From positions 1 through 26,948 of the forward strand of contig DATLXU010000071.1 of assembly GCA_035575515.1 (NCBI GenBank): a stretch of 26,948 nt of DNA, read 5' to 3'. Below, piece by piece: positions 14,386 to 22,660 of this stretch. Position numbers and translations under genes: made by a program. Each line of letters starts with the position of its first letter. Position 1 is the stretch's first letter. Under the pieces are notes generated by a model that saw only the letters and a program-made list of their open reading frames with translations, searched no databases and had not been told where the DNA came from. The stretch is from DATLXU01 sp035575515. Its GTDB lineage: Bacteria > Acidobacteriota > Blastocatellia > UBA7656.

Positions 14386-14763
14386 AAACCGGCAACGCCG
14401 ATTTACAAATCAATCACCTGCCAGCCGGGCAAACCGTCAGCCAACCGGCAAGCAGTATTATAAGAGTATAGGCGAGCTGTCGCTTTGCCTTTTCCCACTA
14501 CGGTCGGATCTCACGCCAGCGCCTGCGGCAGTTCGGGCGACTATGGAATCGCATTTAGTTCACCACAGGACTTATGGAGCTGGCGCAAAATTATGACGGC
14601 AGGCTCAAACGGTTTTTACCGCATGCCATGCCGGGCTAAAACCCAAGTCAAAATAGTAACAAGGCGATGCCCGCGCGCGCAAGTGTGACCCGTCTGTTCT
14701 TCAATAGCTAAAACACAGCGGCGCTTGAGAATTGACCGTTGGATTAACTATGATTTCACGGCA
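14386..14763. other. Divergent intergenic region between infC and the UnbV gene
   Basis: A gap of about 390 bases without a credible gene. Reading toward infC, TATAAT stands at 14462-14457 and TATACT at 14470-14465, but no good -35 box is at the right distance. The leader between there and the Shine-Dalgarno is rich in GCCGG/CCGGC and could fold, as expected for an infC or bL20-regulated leader. A 67-codon open frame on the plus strand (14485-14688) has no ribosome binding site or protein-like features. The remaining part (14490-14720) shows nothing I recognise. Confidence 0.4.
14725..14754 (+). promoter_or_regulatory. Putative promoter of the first UnbV/FG-GAP gene
   Basis: TTGAGA (14725-14730) and TATGAT (14749-14754) are 18 bases apart. 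The ATG at 14764 is only nine bases after the -10 box. If the promoter is real, the mRNA would be leaderless or nearly so, which agrees with the lack of a Shine-Dalgarno sequence there. Confidence 0.35.
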
Positions 14764-16512
14764 ATGAAAACGTCTTTGTTTCGGGGAATGAATATTCTGG
14801 TCGGCGCGCTCCTGCTATGCGCCTCTGTTGTTCCCTGCCCCGCGCCTGCGAGCGAATCAACCAACGGTGATATGGGCGTCGCCTTCATCAACGTCGCAAA
14901 ACAGGCGGGAATAAACTTCAAGACCGTTTACGGCGATGAGCACAAGAATCGTTACCTGCTCGAAACAACAGGGTGCGGCGCGGCCTTCATTGATTTTGAC
15001 AACGATGGCTGGCAGGACATTTTTTTAGTAAACGGCACAAGGCTCGACGGCATGCCGAAAGAGCAAACGCCGACTAATCGCCTATATCGCAACAATGGCA
15101 ACGGGACGTTTGCTGACGTGACCGCGAAAGCAGGTCTTGCGCGCGCGGGCTGGGGCCAGAGCGTTTGCGTCGGTGATTACGACAACGACGGCTTTGATGA
15201 CCTATTCGTCAGCTATTTCGGGAAGAACGCGCTCTATCGCAACAACGGCAACGGCACGTTCACCGACGTTGCAGAAAAAGCGGGCGTAGCAAACAACCGC
15301 ACTCGATGGGGATCGGGCTGCGCGTTTCTCGACTATGACAAGGACGGATTCCTCGACCTTTTCGTCGCGAGCTACATTGACCTCGATCTGAAGACCGCGC
15401 CGCTGCCTGAAACCGGCCCATGCCTTTACAAAGGCGTGACCGTAGCCTGCGGCCCGCCCGGCCTTGCAGGCGGCGTGAACATGCTCTTTCACAACAACGG
15501 CAACGGCACGTTCACAAATGTCACAGACAAATCGGGAGTGAGCAAGGCGAACGGCACATACGGGCTTGGAGTCTTAACAGGCGATTTCGACAACGACGGC
15601 TGGACAGATATTTACGTTGCGAACGATTCGGCTCCGGCTGCGCTTTATCGCAACAACAGGAACGGCACGTTCACCGACGTTGGCATCGAAGCGGGCTGCG
15701 CGTTCAGCGTTGATGGAAAGCAGCAAGCAGGCATGGGCGTGTCGGCAGGCGATTACGACCGCGATGGGTTATTGGATATTTTCAAGACGAATTTTTCGGG
15801 CGACACTTCGACGCTCTATCACAACACGGGCAATATGACTTTTGACGACGCGACATTTCCGGCGGGCATCGGAATGACTACGCGATGGCTCGGCTGGGGC
15901 TGCGGTTTTGTTGATGTTGATAACAACGGCTGGCTCGACATTTTTTTAGTCAACGGCCATGTCTACCCGGAGGTCGAAAAGCTCACGACCGAAGCGGGCT
16001 ACGCACAGCGAAAGGTTCTTTATCGCAATTTGCAGAACGGGCGCTTCGAGGACGTATCGGACAAAGTCGGCGGCGCGGTCATTGAGCCAACATCGGCGCG
16101 AGGCTGCGCGTTCGGCGATTACGATAATGACGGCGATATTGATATTTTAATAAACCCCGTCAATGCGTTGCCCGAGCTTCTGCGATGCGATGCGACAAAT
16201 CAGAATAACTGGATAAAGGTTAAAACTGTCGGCGTGAAATCGAACCGCGACGGCATCGGCGCCCGAATCAAAATTGTTACAACGGATGGCTCGCAGATTG
16301 ACGAAGTGCGCAGTGGCGGAAGCTATTATTCGCAAAACGACCTGCGCGTTCACTTCGGTCTTGGCAGGAACCAACGGGTGAAGACGATTGAAATCCGCTG
16401 GCCGAGCGGGCAGGTGGATACCTTGAGCGATGTTGCCGCAAATCAACTCATCATCGTGAAAGAAGGCGCTGGCATCGTCAAAGCTGATTCTCTCAAAGCG
16501 GTCAAGAAATGA
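14764..16512 (+). CDS. CRTAC1/UnbV-type exported FG-GAP repeat protein (copy A)
   Basis: A 582-aa exported protein. A signal peptide follows the ATG at 14764 (MKTSLFRGMNILVGALLLC...), ending near C-P-A-P-A-S-E. The body consists of about seven FG-GAP/VCBS-like repeats, each with a calcium-loop motif such as DFDNDGWQD, DYDNDGFDD or DYDRDGLLD and a neighbouring LYRNNGNGTFTDV. Residues about 490-570 are the ASPIC/UnbV domain (NRDGIGARIKI, YYSQNDLRVHFGLG, IRWPSGQVD). The fold should be a calcium-binding beta-propeller; CRTAC1-like proteins are numerous in Acidobacteriota and Planctomycetota, and their function is unknown. The ATG at 14788 is a shorter alternative; the frame also opens at a TTG at 14725 that coincides with the promoter. 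It faces a close paralogue tail to tail. Confidence 0.85.
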   Translation: MKTSLFRGMNILVGALLLCASVVPCPAPASESTNGDMGVAFINVAKQAGINFKTVYGDEHKNRYLLETTGCGAAFIDFDNDGWQDIFLVNGTRLDGMPKEQTPTNRLYRNNGNGTFADVTAKAGLARAGWGQSVCVGDYDNDGFDDLFVSYFGKNALYRNNGNGTFTDVAEKAGVANNRTRWGSGCAFLDYDKDGFLDLFVASYIDLDLKTAPLPETGPCLYKGVTVACGPPGLAGGVNMLFHNNGNGTFTNVTDKSGVSKANGTYGLGVLTGDFDNDGWTDIYVANDSAPAALYRNNRNGTFTDVGIEAGCAFSVDGKQQAGMGVSAGDYDRDGLLDIFKTNFSGDTSTLYHNTGNMTFDDATFPAGIGMTTRWLGWGCGFVDVDNNGWLDIFLVNGHVYPEVEKLTTEAGYAQRKVLYRNLQNGRFEDVSDKVGGAVIEPTSARGCAFGDYDNDGDIDILINPVNALPELLRCDATNQNNWIKVKTVGVKSNRDGIGARIKIVTTDGSQIDEVRSGGSYYSQNDLRVHFGLGRNQRVKTIEIRWPSGQVDTLSDVAANQLIIVKEGAGIVKADSLKAVKK

Positions 16513-16524
16513 TTCCGGTGTCGC

Positions 16525-18309
16525 TCACTTCCCTTTCGCCTGCTGTTTCACAATGCCGCTGCCTTCCTTGATCGTCACAAATTGATTTACCGCGATGTCC
16601 CTGATTATTTCCGTCTGACCGTTCGGCCAGCGAATTTCCACCTGATCCGCTTTCTTCATTGCGCCCATCCCGAAGTGCAGGCGTGAGTCGTTGTGCGAAT
16701 AATAACTCGACTGGCTTGTGACTTCCCGAACCTGCACACGCCCGCCTGCCTTCAGCCACACCTTAGCACCGATGGCTGAGCGATTAGATTTTCTTCCGAT
16801 AAGTTTTAATGTGAGCCAGTTATTTGCGCCGCCGTAGTCATTTCTCAACAGCGAGGGCGGCTCGTTCATATTCATCACGAGCACATCAATGTCGCCGTCG
16901 TTGTCGTAATCGCCAAACGCGCAGCCGCGACTCGAATGCGGAGTAGTTACGCCCAGCCCTGACTCCGCTTTCACATCTTTGAATCGCCCGTTGCCAAGAT
17001 TCTGATAGACTAACCTCGGATTGCGGTGAGGATACTCCTTGAAAAACTTTTCGACCTCGGGGTAGACGTTTCCGGCTACGGTGAAAATATCGGGCCAGCC
17101 GTCATTATCGAAATCAACAAGCCCTGTGCCCCACTGAACGTAGCGCGTGTGATCGAAGCCTGCCGCTCGCGAAACATCTTCAAAGAAACCGCGACCGGTG
17201 TTCTTGTAGAGTATAGGTAGATCATCCGCGAAATGGGTCTTGAAGATATCAATCAATCCGTCGCCGTTATAATCGCCGGTCGTTACTCCCATGCCTGCCT
17301 GAGCCTGACCGTCCTCGTTGTAGGCCGCGCCCGCTTCGAGCGAAACATCTGCGAACGTGCCGTCATGTTTGTTGCGATAAAGTATGCTCGCAGTCGAATC
17401 GCATGCAACATAAATATCGGGCCAGCCGTCGTCATCGTAGTCCGTCACAACCGCCGTCATCGCGTATCGGCCTTGCACTTTGCTTATGCCCGAAGCGTCT
17501 GACACATCTGTGAATGTGCCGTCGCCGTTGTTGTGGTAAAGAAGGTTCGTGTCTGTAGGCAATCCCTTCGGCCCGCAGTTGACCGCTATGCCTTTCCATA
17601 AACAGTTAGGCCCCTTGCCCGGCTCAGGCGCAGTCGCAAGGTCAAATTTCAAATAGTTCGCAACGAACAGATCGAGCAAGCCATCGCGATCATAATCAAT
17701 AAACGCGCACCCCGAACCCCATCGGGTTCCTTTCGTTGCGACGCGAGCTTTGTCCGTCACATTCGTGAAAGTGCCGTTCGCGTTGTTGTGAAATAACGCG
17801 TTATGTCCCCAGTAAGTTATAAACACATCATCAAAGCCGTCGTTGTCGTAATCGCCGACGGTCACGCCCGAAGCCCAACCTGTGCGAGCGAGTCCTGAGC
17901 GTGCGGTCACATCTTCAAACGTGCCGTCGCGCTTGTTGTGATAGAGCTTCGTAGTCGGCTCCTTGCCTTTTGCAAACCCTTCGAGCCGCGACCCGTTCAG
18001 CAACAGAATGTCCATCCAGCCGTCATTGTCGTAATCAATGAAGGCCACGCCGCAGCCATTCGTCTCGATGATGTATCGCTTCTGCTCCAGGCCGCCGTAG
18101 ATTATCGGAGATGTAAGTCCGGCGGATTCAGCCACATCAACAAATGTAACGGGGAATTGCCCCTTGTTTTTATCAATCGCGTCTGTGTCATTGCCTGTCC
18201 GTTGGCTCGCGTTGCAAATGACAAATGACATAGGACAAAGGACAATCAGCGCGACTGCGATAAAGTAATAGGCAAGGTCGTTGAGACTATTTTTTATCCG
18301 AGTGAACAC
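16525..18309 (-). CDS. CRTAC1/UnbV-type exported FG-GAP repeat protein (copy B)
   Basis: A 594-aa paralogue of the neighbouring gene, aligning with it from FVDVAESAGL to the C-terminus with the same order of calcium loops (DYDNDGWMD, DYDNDGFDD, DYDRDGLLD and so on), a shared RGCAFGDYDNDGDID segment and a C-terminal ASPIC/UnbV domain (SNRSAIGAK, YYSHNDSRLHFGMG, IRWPNGQTE). I prefer the GTG at 18309, seven bases after the stop of the upstream TPR gene and behind TAGGT, because it starts a signal-peptide-like stretch (hydrophobic AYYFIAVALIVLC). An ATG at 18375 and the open frame to 18480 would overlap the TPR gene and add unlikely sequence. It is co-transcribed with the TPR gene, a pairing often seen for this family. 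Confidence 0.85.
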   Translation of the reverse strand: MFTRIKNSLNDLAYYFIAVALIVLCPMSFVICNASQRTGNDTDAIDKNKGQFPVTFVDVAESAGLTSPIIYGGLEQKRYIIETNGCGVAFIDYDNDGWMDILLLNGSRLEGFAKGKEPTTKLYHNKRDGTFEDVTARSGLARTGWASGVTVGDYDNDGFDDVFITYWGHNALFHNNANGTFTNVTDKARVATKGTRWGSGCAFIDYDRDGLLDLFVANYLKFDLATAPEPGKGPNCLWKGIAVNCGPKGLPTDTNLLYHNNGDGTFTDVSDASGISKVQGRYAMTAVVTDYDDDGWPDIYVACDSTASILYRNKHDGTFADVSLEAGAAYNEDGQAQAGMGVTTGDYNGDGLIDIFKTHFADDLPILYKNTGRGFFEDVSRAAGFDHTRYVQWGTGLVDFDNDGWPDIFTVAGNVYPEVEKFFKEYPHRNPRLVYQNLGNGRFKDVKAESGLGVTTPHSSRGCAFGDYDNDGDIDVLVMNMNEPPSLLRNDYGGANNWLTLKLIGRKSNRSAIGAKVWLKAGGRVQVREVTSQSSYYSHNDSRLHFGMGAMKKADQVEIRWPNGQTEIIRDIAVNQFVTIKEGSGIVKQQAKGK

Positions 18310-18316
18310 CGATGAC

Positions 18317-19348
18317 CTACTTGTCGGATATTGTTCTGAACTTATCTGCAAGCTCGAATTCCTTTTTTGCTTCATCGGGGCGATTCGTTTGCTGAAGCAC
18401 TTGAGCGAGCAAGTGATGGCCTGAGTAATTATTCGGGTCCATCCTGAGCGCGCGGCGAAGTATGCTCTCTGCATTCGCAAAATCGCCCTTCTTCAGGTAG
18501 ACCTTACCTAGAACTATGTAAGGCCCGCTGAAAAACGGGTTGAGCCAGATTGATTTTTGCAGCGGCGCTATGGCCTCATCCCACCTGAGCTTTCGCGTCA
18601 GAGCTTCGCCGAGCATGTAGTAAGCCATCGCGAATCCGGGATTGATTGCAATCTCTTTTTCGAGCAGCGCGATGCCGCGATCAATGTCGGCGCGATAGAC
18701 CGCAAGCTCGCCCATAAGATAATTCGCCTGCGGCAATCGCGGGTCTATCTCAAGCGCCTTCTGCAACTCCTTTTCGGCAAACTCCTCGAACTGCTGGCGA
18801 ATCATCATCTGCGCGTTTATCAGGTAAGCCGATGCGGAAGTTGGAGGAACCGAAAACATCCGCGCAAAAGCCTCGCGCGATTTGTCGGCATCGCGCGTCT
18901 GTATGTAGCAGAGGCCGAGCGTGTAAGCCATCTCGACGTTGTCGGGCGACCAGTTCTTGACCTGTTCGAGATACGGAATCGCTTCTTTTACGTGGCCAAG
19001 CAGGTAGTGCGACAATCCGAGCAGTTGGACAGCCTGCCGGTACTGGCTGCTCCCTTGCGGCGCTTTCTGAACAGCAATCGAAAGATGCTCAATGGCGTGC
19101 GTGTAATCGCCCTTTTGATAATAGGCCAATCCCATAAGATGATTTATCAAAGTCGCGTTCGATTCCGATTTCTGAATGGCTGTGAGCGCGGCTATAGCTT
19201 CGTCAGCTTTGCCTGCGCTCAACAGCGTTTGCGCCTTTTCGATTGAAGCCTGCGCAGGCGCAACCTGCTGCGCGCCAACCGCAGACACGTATGCGAACAG
19301 GAATATGCAGAGAGCGAATAGTTTTATTGAAACATCTTGCAGAGACAT
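18317..19348 (-). CDS. Exported tetratricopeptide-repeat protein
   Basis: A 343-aa protein with a signal peptide (MSLQDVSIKLFALCIFLFAYVSAVGA-Q-Q). From residue about 33 to the end it is made of consecutive 34-residue TPR units; recognisable ones include LINHLMGLAYYQKGDYTHAI, YFMLGEAL-type helices (AMAYYMLGEALTRKLRWDEA) and YIVLGKVYLKKGDFANAE. TPR arrays form superhelical scaffolds for protein-protein contacts; here in the periplasm. It is the first gene of a two-gene unit with the UnbV copy B, whose start lies seven bases after its stop, so a physical or functional link between the two products is likely. The ATG follows a weak AGGTT site. Confidence 0.88.
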   Translation of the reverse strand: MSLQDVSIKLFALCIFLFAYVSAVGAQQVAPAQASIEKAQTLLSAGKADEAIAALTAIQKSESNATLINHLMGLAYYQKGDYTHAIEHLSIAVQKAPQGSSQYRQAVQLLGLSHYLLGHVKEAIPYLEQVKNWSPDNVEMAYTLGLCYIQTRDADKSREAFARMFSVPPTSASAYLINAQMMIRQQFEEFAEKELQKALEIDPRLPQANYLMGELAVYRADIDRGIALLEKEIAINPGFAMAYYMLGEALTRKLRWDEAIAPLQKSIWLNPFFSGPYIVLGKVYLKKGDFANAESILRRALRMDPNNYSGHHLLAQVLQQTNRPDEAKKEFELADKFRTISDK

Positions 19349-19389
19349 AATCTGAACCTGATAACTCAGCGATTAATGGCGCGATAAAG

Positions 19390-19417
19390 GATATATGCAT
19401 CAGAGCCGATAAAGCAA
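19390..19417 (-). promoter_or_regulatory. Putative promoter of the TPR-UnbV operon
   Basis: Reading the minus strand, TTGCTT (19417-19412) and TATATC (19395-19390) are 16 bases apart, about 41 bases ahead of the ATG at 19348. It is a moderate sigma70-type match in the 267-base divergent gap 19349-19615. Confidence 0.35.
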
Positions 19418-19502
19418 TCGTGAATGCCTGATTGCGCTGGTGGTTTGAGAGAGCAATCCTAACTAATCTTAAACCCTTTAGTCGAGCATCGCCGATTTGC
19501 AA

Positions 19503-19532
19503 TTGACTGACAGCGGTCTGTGATGGTATTGA
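19503..19532 (+). promoter_or_regulatory. Possible promoter of the small lipoprotein gene
   Basis: TTGACT (19503-19508) has a good -35 match, but the -10 box 18 bases downstream (TATTGA, 19527-19532) is poor. It lies about 85 bases ahead of the chosen start codon. Confidence 0.25.
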
Positions 19533-19615
19533 CCATCTATCCAGTTGTTCAAATCCAAAAGTCAGCGAATCGAGAGGCAAGGATGATTAGCGACCGAAAA
19601 AGGGGGATTATTATA

Positions 19616-20008
19616 ATGAGAGCAATGATGCGGGCGGCGCTCTGGATTTTGGCGCTCGGAGTTGTGGTCTTCTCCTGGGCCTGCGGCGGCGAATCGAAGC
19701 CGCAAGCCAAAACGCAACAATTCGCAACCGGATATAGCAAGGACATAAAGAAGCAGCTTGACTACGACGCTCACGTCGTCAGCAGCGAAGAAGACGGCGA
19801 TAAGCTCATCGTCAACGTCAACGATACGTGGAAGCCCTCGCCTCCCGGCATCAAAGCCCAGTTGCTTGCCGACTGGTTCGATAAATGGAAAGCCGCGCAC
19901 GGCGACGCGAAAGGACTCGAAGTGGTTGTTCGCGCTGACGGCGAAGACGTGGACCGCTACGCGGCAGATGGCTACCACCCGGTTGAAAAAAAGAAGAAGG
20001 GCGAATGA
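19616..20008 (+). CDS. Small putative lipoprotein
   Basis: A 130-aa protein of unknown function. The ATG at 19616 follows AGGGGG nine bases upstream. The N-terminus MRAMMRAALWILALGVVVFSW ends in A-C-G-G, which reads as a lipoprotein signal with an atypical lipobox (Trp at -2). The mature part is hydrophilic (DIKKQLDYDAHVVSSEEDGD, then LIVNVNDTWKPSPPGIK) and has the look of a small alpha/beta domain, with KAQLLADWFDKWKAAHGD as a helix followed by LEVVVRADGEDVDRY. It ends in a lysine-rich tail (EKKKKGE). The frame also offers earlier ATGs at 19520 and 19583, which would place extra charged sequence before the signal. I recognise no family. Confidence 0.72.
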   Translation: MRAMMRAALWILALGVVVFSWACGGESKPQAKTQQFATGYSKDIKKQLDYDAHVVSSEEDGDKLIVNVNDTWKPSPPGIKAQLLADWFDKWKAAHGDAKGLEVVVRADGEDVDRYAADGYHPVEKKKKGE

Positions 20009-20055
20009 GCCATTGATTCAAAAGCGGATGCCTCGGATTTGATTCGATTCAGCAG

Positions 20056-20688
20056 TCAATGGCGGGCCGCATCTCCCGCGGCCCATCCGTATAGCTTGAG
20101 GCGGCGGCGCGCAAGCTCGTTCATCTTCAATGAAGCGTGAGGCGCGGCGGCCTTTATCTCGTCAAATAGCTTCCGCATGCGCGACATCTGAGCGAGACTG
20201 CGATGCATGCGGCGAATGTTTGACGGCGCGGAAATTACGAGATCAATATTCGATATGACGATCTCGGTGAACGAGCCGCGAACACGAAGGCTCGCGCCCG
20301 CACCTATCGTTGCATCAAGCTCGATCTCCTTAACGCCCGTCCATGGCATGAACTGAATCTCGCGTCCATCGCGCGATTCGCGAATACCATCATCGTTCAA
20401 CTCAACCGCGCGGCGCGATTCCAATTTGAAATATCGAAGCAGTATCAAATAAACAATCCACAACGCGCTTACCGGGCCGAGCGCAAACACGAAGATAATA
20501 ATCCCCATCGCAAGGCTGTTAATCTTAAGCTCAGCTATCACAGCAAGCGTTGCGCCCATCGCTGCGTAAACGAGCGTTACAGCCGCAACGATCTTCAGGT
20601 ACGACCGGGCGTAAAGGTAGCTCCCGCTGCGCTGAATCGAAATCTTTTCCAACCTTTTGACTCCAGATGTTCGCTTCGATTCCCTCAT
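20056..20688 (-). CDS. Two-TM protein with a possible PH-like domain
   Basis: A protein of about 210 aa and unknown function. Two hydrophobic segments lie near residues 30-50 (IVAAVTLVYAAMGATLAVIA) and 58-82 (LAMGIIIFVFALGPVSALWI). Then comes a cytoplasmic part with LNDDGIRESRDGREIQFMPW and TGVKEIELDATIG, which resembles bacterial PH-like domains by pattern, then basic helices. The start is uncertain: the ATG at 20688 has no clear ribosome binding site, and an ATG at 20751 would add 21 residues but overlap the bipA promoter. The open frame beyond that is only antisense to bipA. It diverges from bipA. Confidence 0.7.
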   Translation of the reverse strand: MRESKRTSGVKRLEKISIQRSGSYLYARSYLKIVAAVTLVYAAMGATLAVIAELKINSLAMGIIIFVFALGPVSALWIVYLILLRYFKLESRRAVELNDDGIRESRDGREIQFMPWTGVKEIELDATIGAGASLRVRGSFTEIVISNIDLVISAPSNIRRMHRSLAQMSRMRKLFDEIKAAAPHASLKMNELARRRLKLYGWAAGDAARH

Positions 20689-20744
20689 TATATCAGCAAG
20701 CGATGACTGGAATGGAGCGCGCGTTGATGGTTCCTCAATCAATA

Positions 20745-20774
20745 CTGACATCCTGGCCCGCGCTCTGTTATCAT
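20745..20774 (+). promoter_or_regulatory. Putative bipA promoter
   Basis: CTGACA (20745-20750) and TATCAT (20769-20774) are 18 bases apart. The predicted 5' leader is about 25 bases and contains the AGGAGG site of bipA. Confidence 0.45.
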
Positions 20775-20805
20775 GTTTGTTTCGCCTGTTGAGGCTGAGG
20801 AGGAC

Positions 20806-22626
20806 ATGGTGAAGACACGCCAAGATATTCGCAACATCGCAATCATCGCGCACGTTGATCACGGCAAAACGACCCTTGTTGACGCGATGCTCAAACAATC
20901 GGGGTTGTTCCGCGCAAACGAAACCGTAGCCGAGCGAGTGATGGATTCGCTCGACCTGGAACGCGAGCGCGGAATAACGATTATGGCAAAGAACGCATCG
21001 GTCCACTACGGCGGCGTGAAGATAAACATAGTTGACACGCCCGGCCACTCGGATTTCGGCGGCGAGGTCGAGCGCGTGCTCAAGATGGTCGACGGCGTGA
21101 TGCTGCTCGTCGACGCGAGCGAAGGCCCGCTTCCGCAAACCCGCTACGTTTTGTCTAAGGCCCTTGCTCAGAAGCTGCCTGCTATTGTTGTCATCAACAA
21201 GATTGATCGCCAGGACGCTCGCGCAGAAGAAGTCGTGAGCGAGGTCTTTGACCTGTTCATTGACCTCGACGCGACCGAAGAGCAGGTTGACTTCCCCGTC
21301 ATCTACACCATCGCGCGCGACGGCGTTGCGAAGCGCGAATTGTCAGACGGCTCAAATGACCTTCGCCGGCTGTTTGACGAGATAATCAACACTATTCCGC
21401 CGCCTGTCGCGCCCGTTGACAGCGTGCTCCAGATGCTTGTTGCGAACCTCGATTACAACGACTACGTCGGGCGACTGGCGATTGGAAGGATTTTCGCCGG
21501 ATCTGTCGCCGTGGGCGACCAGGTATCAATCTGCAAGCTCGACGGGCGCATTGAAAAAACTCGTGTGTCGAAGCTCTATGCGTTTGAAGGACTGAAGCAA
21601 ACGCCTATCGAACGAGCCGAGGCGGGAGAGATAGTTGCGCTCGCAGGCATTGAAGACATCTATATCGGCGAGACGGTTTCATCGGCAGACGACCCGCGCC
21701 CGCTGCCTCGAATAACGGTTGACGAGCCTACGATTGCGATGATCTTCAGTGTTAACACTTCGCCTTTTGCGGGCCGCGAAGGGAAGTTCGTCACGTCGCG
21801 CAAGCTGCGCGAGCGGCTCGATAAAGAAGCTCTTGCCAACGTCGCGATTCGAGTCGAATCAACAGACTCGATGGATAGCTTCAAGGTATCGGGACGCGGC
21901 GAGCTTCAGCTCGCGATAATTATCGAGATGATGCGACGCGAAGGGTACGAGCTTCAGGTTTCTAAGCCTGAAGTCATCACGCGCGAAGAAAACGGACGAC
22001 GGCTTGAGCCGATAGAGATTGCCGTGATTGATTGCCCTGAGACATTCATCGGAGTAGTGACAGAGGCTTTGGGCCGACGGCGCGGGCGAATGACAAAGAT
22101 GATCAATCACGGCACGGGCCGCGTTCGGATGGAATTTGAAGTTCCCTCGCGCGGGCTGATAGGGTTTCGCAGCGAGTTTCTCACGGACACGAAAGGCACT
22201 GGCTTGCTCAACACGATGTTTTTGCGTTGGGACGAATGGCAAGGGTCGATCTCGCAGCGCATATCGGGCGCGCTCGTTGCCGACCGGGCGGGCAAGGCGA
22301 CGACTTACGCGCTTTACAATTTGCAGGAGCGCGGCGAGCTTTTCGTCAAGCCTGGCACTGACGTTTACGAAGGAATGATTGTCGGCGAGAACGCCCGCGA
22401 CGTGGACCTCGACGTAAACGTTGTGAAAGAGAAGAAGCTGACGAATATGCGCGCTTCGACTGCGGACGAAGCGATGCGGCTCGTGCCGTTTCGCGAGCTA
22501 TCGCTTGAGCAGGCGCTTGAGTTCATTCGCGAGGACGAGCTGGTCGAAGTTACTCCCGGATCAATCCGAATGCGCAAGAAAGTTCTCGCAGCCAACCAGA
22601 GACCGAAGGGACGCGCGACTGAGTAG
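20806..22626 (+). CDS. bipA: Ribosome-associated translational GTPase BipA/TypA
   Basis: A 606-aa GTPase of the elongation factor class that binds the ribosome and assists 50S assembly and stress or low-temperature growth. The ATG at 20806 starts the family sequence MVKTRQDIRNIAIIAHVDHG, with an AGGAGG just upstream; the frame extends 11 codons further without support. Visible motifs are G1 AHVDHGKTT, the switch region RERGITIMAKN, G3 DTPGHSDFGGEVER and G4 NKIDR. Domain II and the EF-G-like domains III and V follow, and the C-terminal BipA-specific region includes SRGLIGFRSEFLTDTKGTG and KKLTNMRAS. Length matches the family. The gene is single, with its own promoter, and converges with the FHA gene. 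Confidence 0.97.
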   Translation: MVKTRQDIRNIAIIAHVDHGKTTLVDAMLKQSGLFRANETVAERVMDSLDLERERGITIMAKNASVHYGGVKINIVDTPGHSDFGGEVERVLKMVDGVMLLVDASEGPLPQTRYVLSKALAQKLPAIVVINKIDRQDARAEEVVSEVFDLFIDLDATEEQVDFPVIYTIARDGVAKRELSDGSNDLRRLFDEIINTIPPPVAPVDSVLQMLVANLDYNDYVGRLAIGRIFAGSVAVGDQVSICKLDGRIEKTRVSKLYAFEGLKQTPIERAEAGEIVALAGIEDIYIGETVSSADDPRPLPRITVDEPTIAMIFSVNTSPFAGREGKFVTSRKLRERLDKEALANVAIRVESTDSMDSFKVSGRGELQLAIIIEMMRREGYELQVSKPEVITREENGRRLEPIEIAVIDCPETFIGVVTEALGRRRGRMTKMINHGTGRVRMEFEVPSRGLIGFRSEFLTDTKGTGLLNTMFLRWDEWQGSISQRISGALVADRAGKATTYALYNLQERGELFVKPGTDVYEGMIVGENARDVDLDVNVVKEKKLTNMRASTADEAMRLVPFRELSLEQALEFIREDELVEVTPGSIRMRKKVLAANQRPKGRATE

Positions 22627-22660
22627 GCGGGCGGAAATCTGAAACGAAATGCGCTAATAG

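Noticed and set aside
14485..14688. 67-codon open frame in the infC/UnbV divergent gap
   Set aside because: No ribosome binding site, no recognisable composition or motif; likely chance.
18310..18480. Extension of UnbV copy B upstream into the TPR gene
   Set aside because: It would overlap the TPR coding region by up to 164 bases and adds sequence without a signal peptide; a GTG start just after the TPR stop fits better.
20689..21138. Long N-terminal extension of the two-TM protein frame
   Set aside because: It runs antisense through the bipA promoter and GTPase domain; no protein-like features, and an ATG at 20688 gives a sensible membrane protein.
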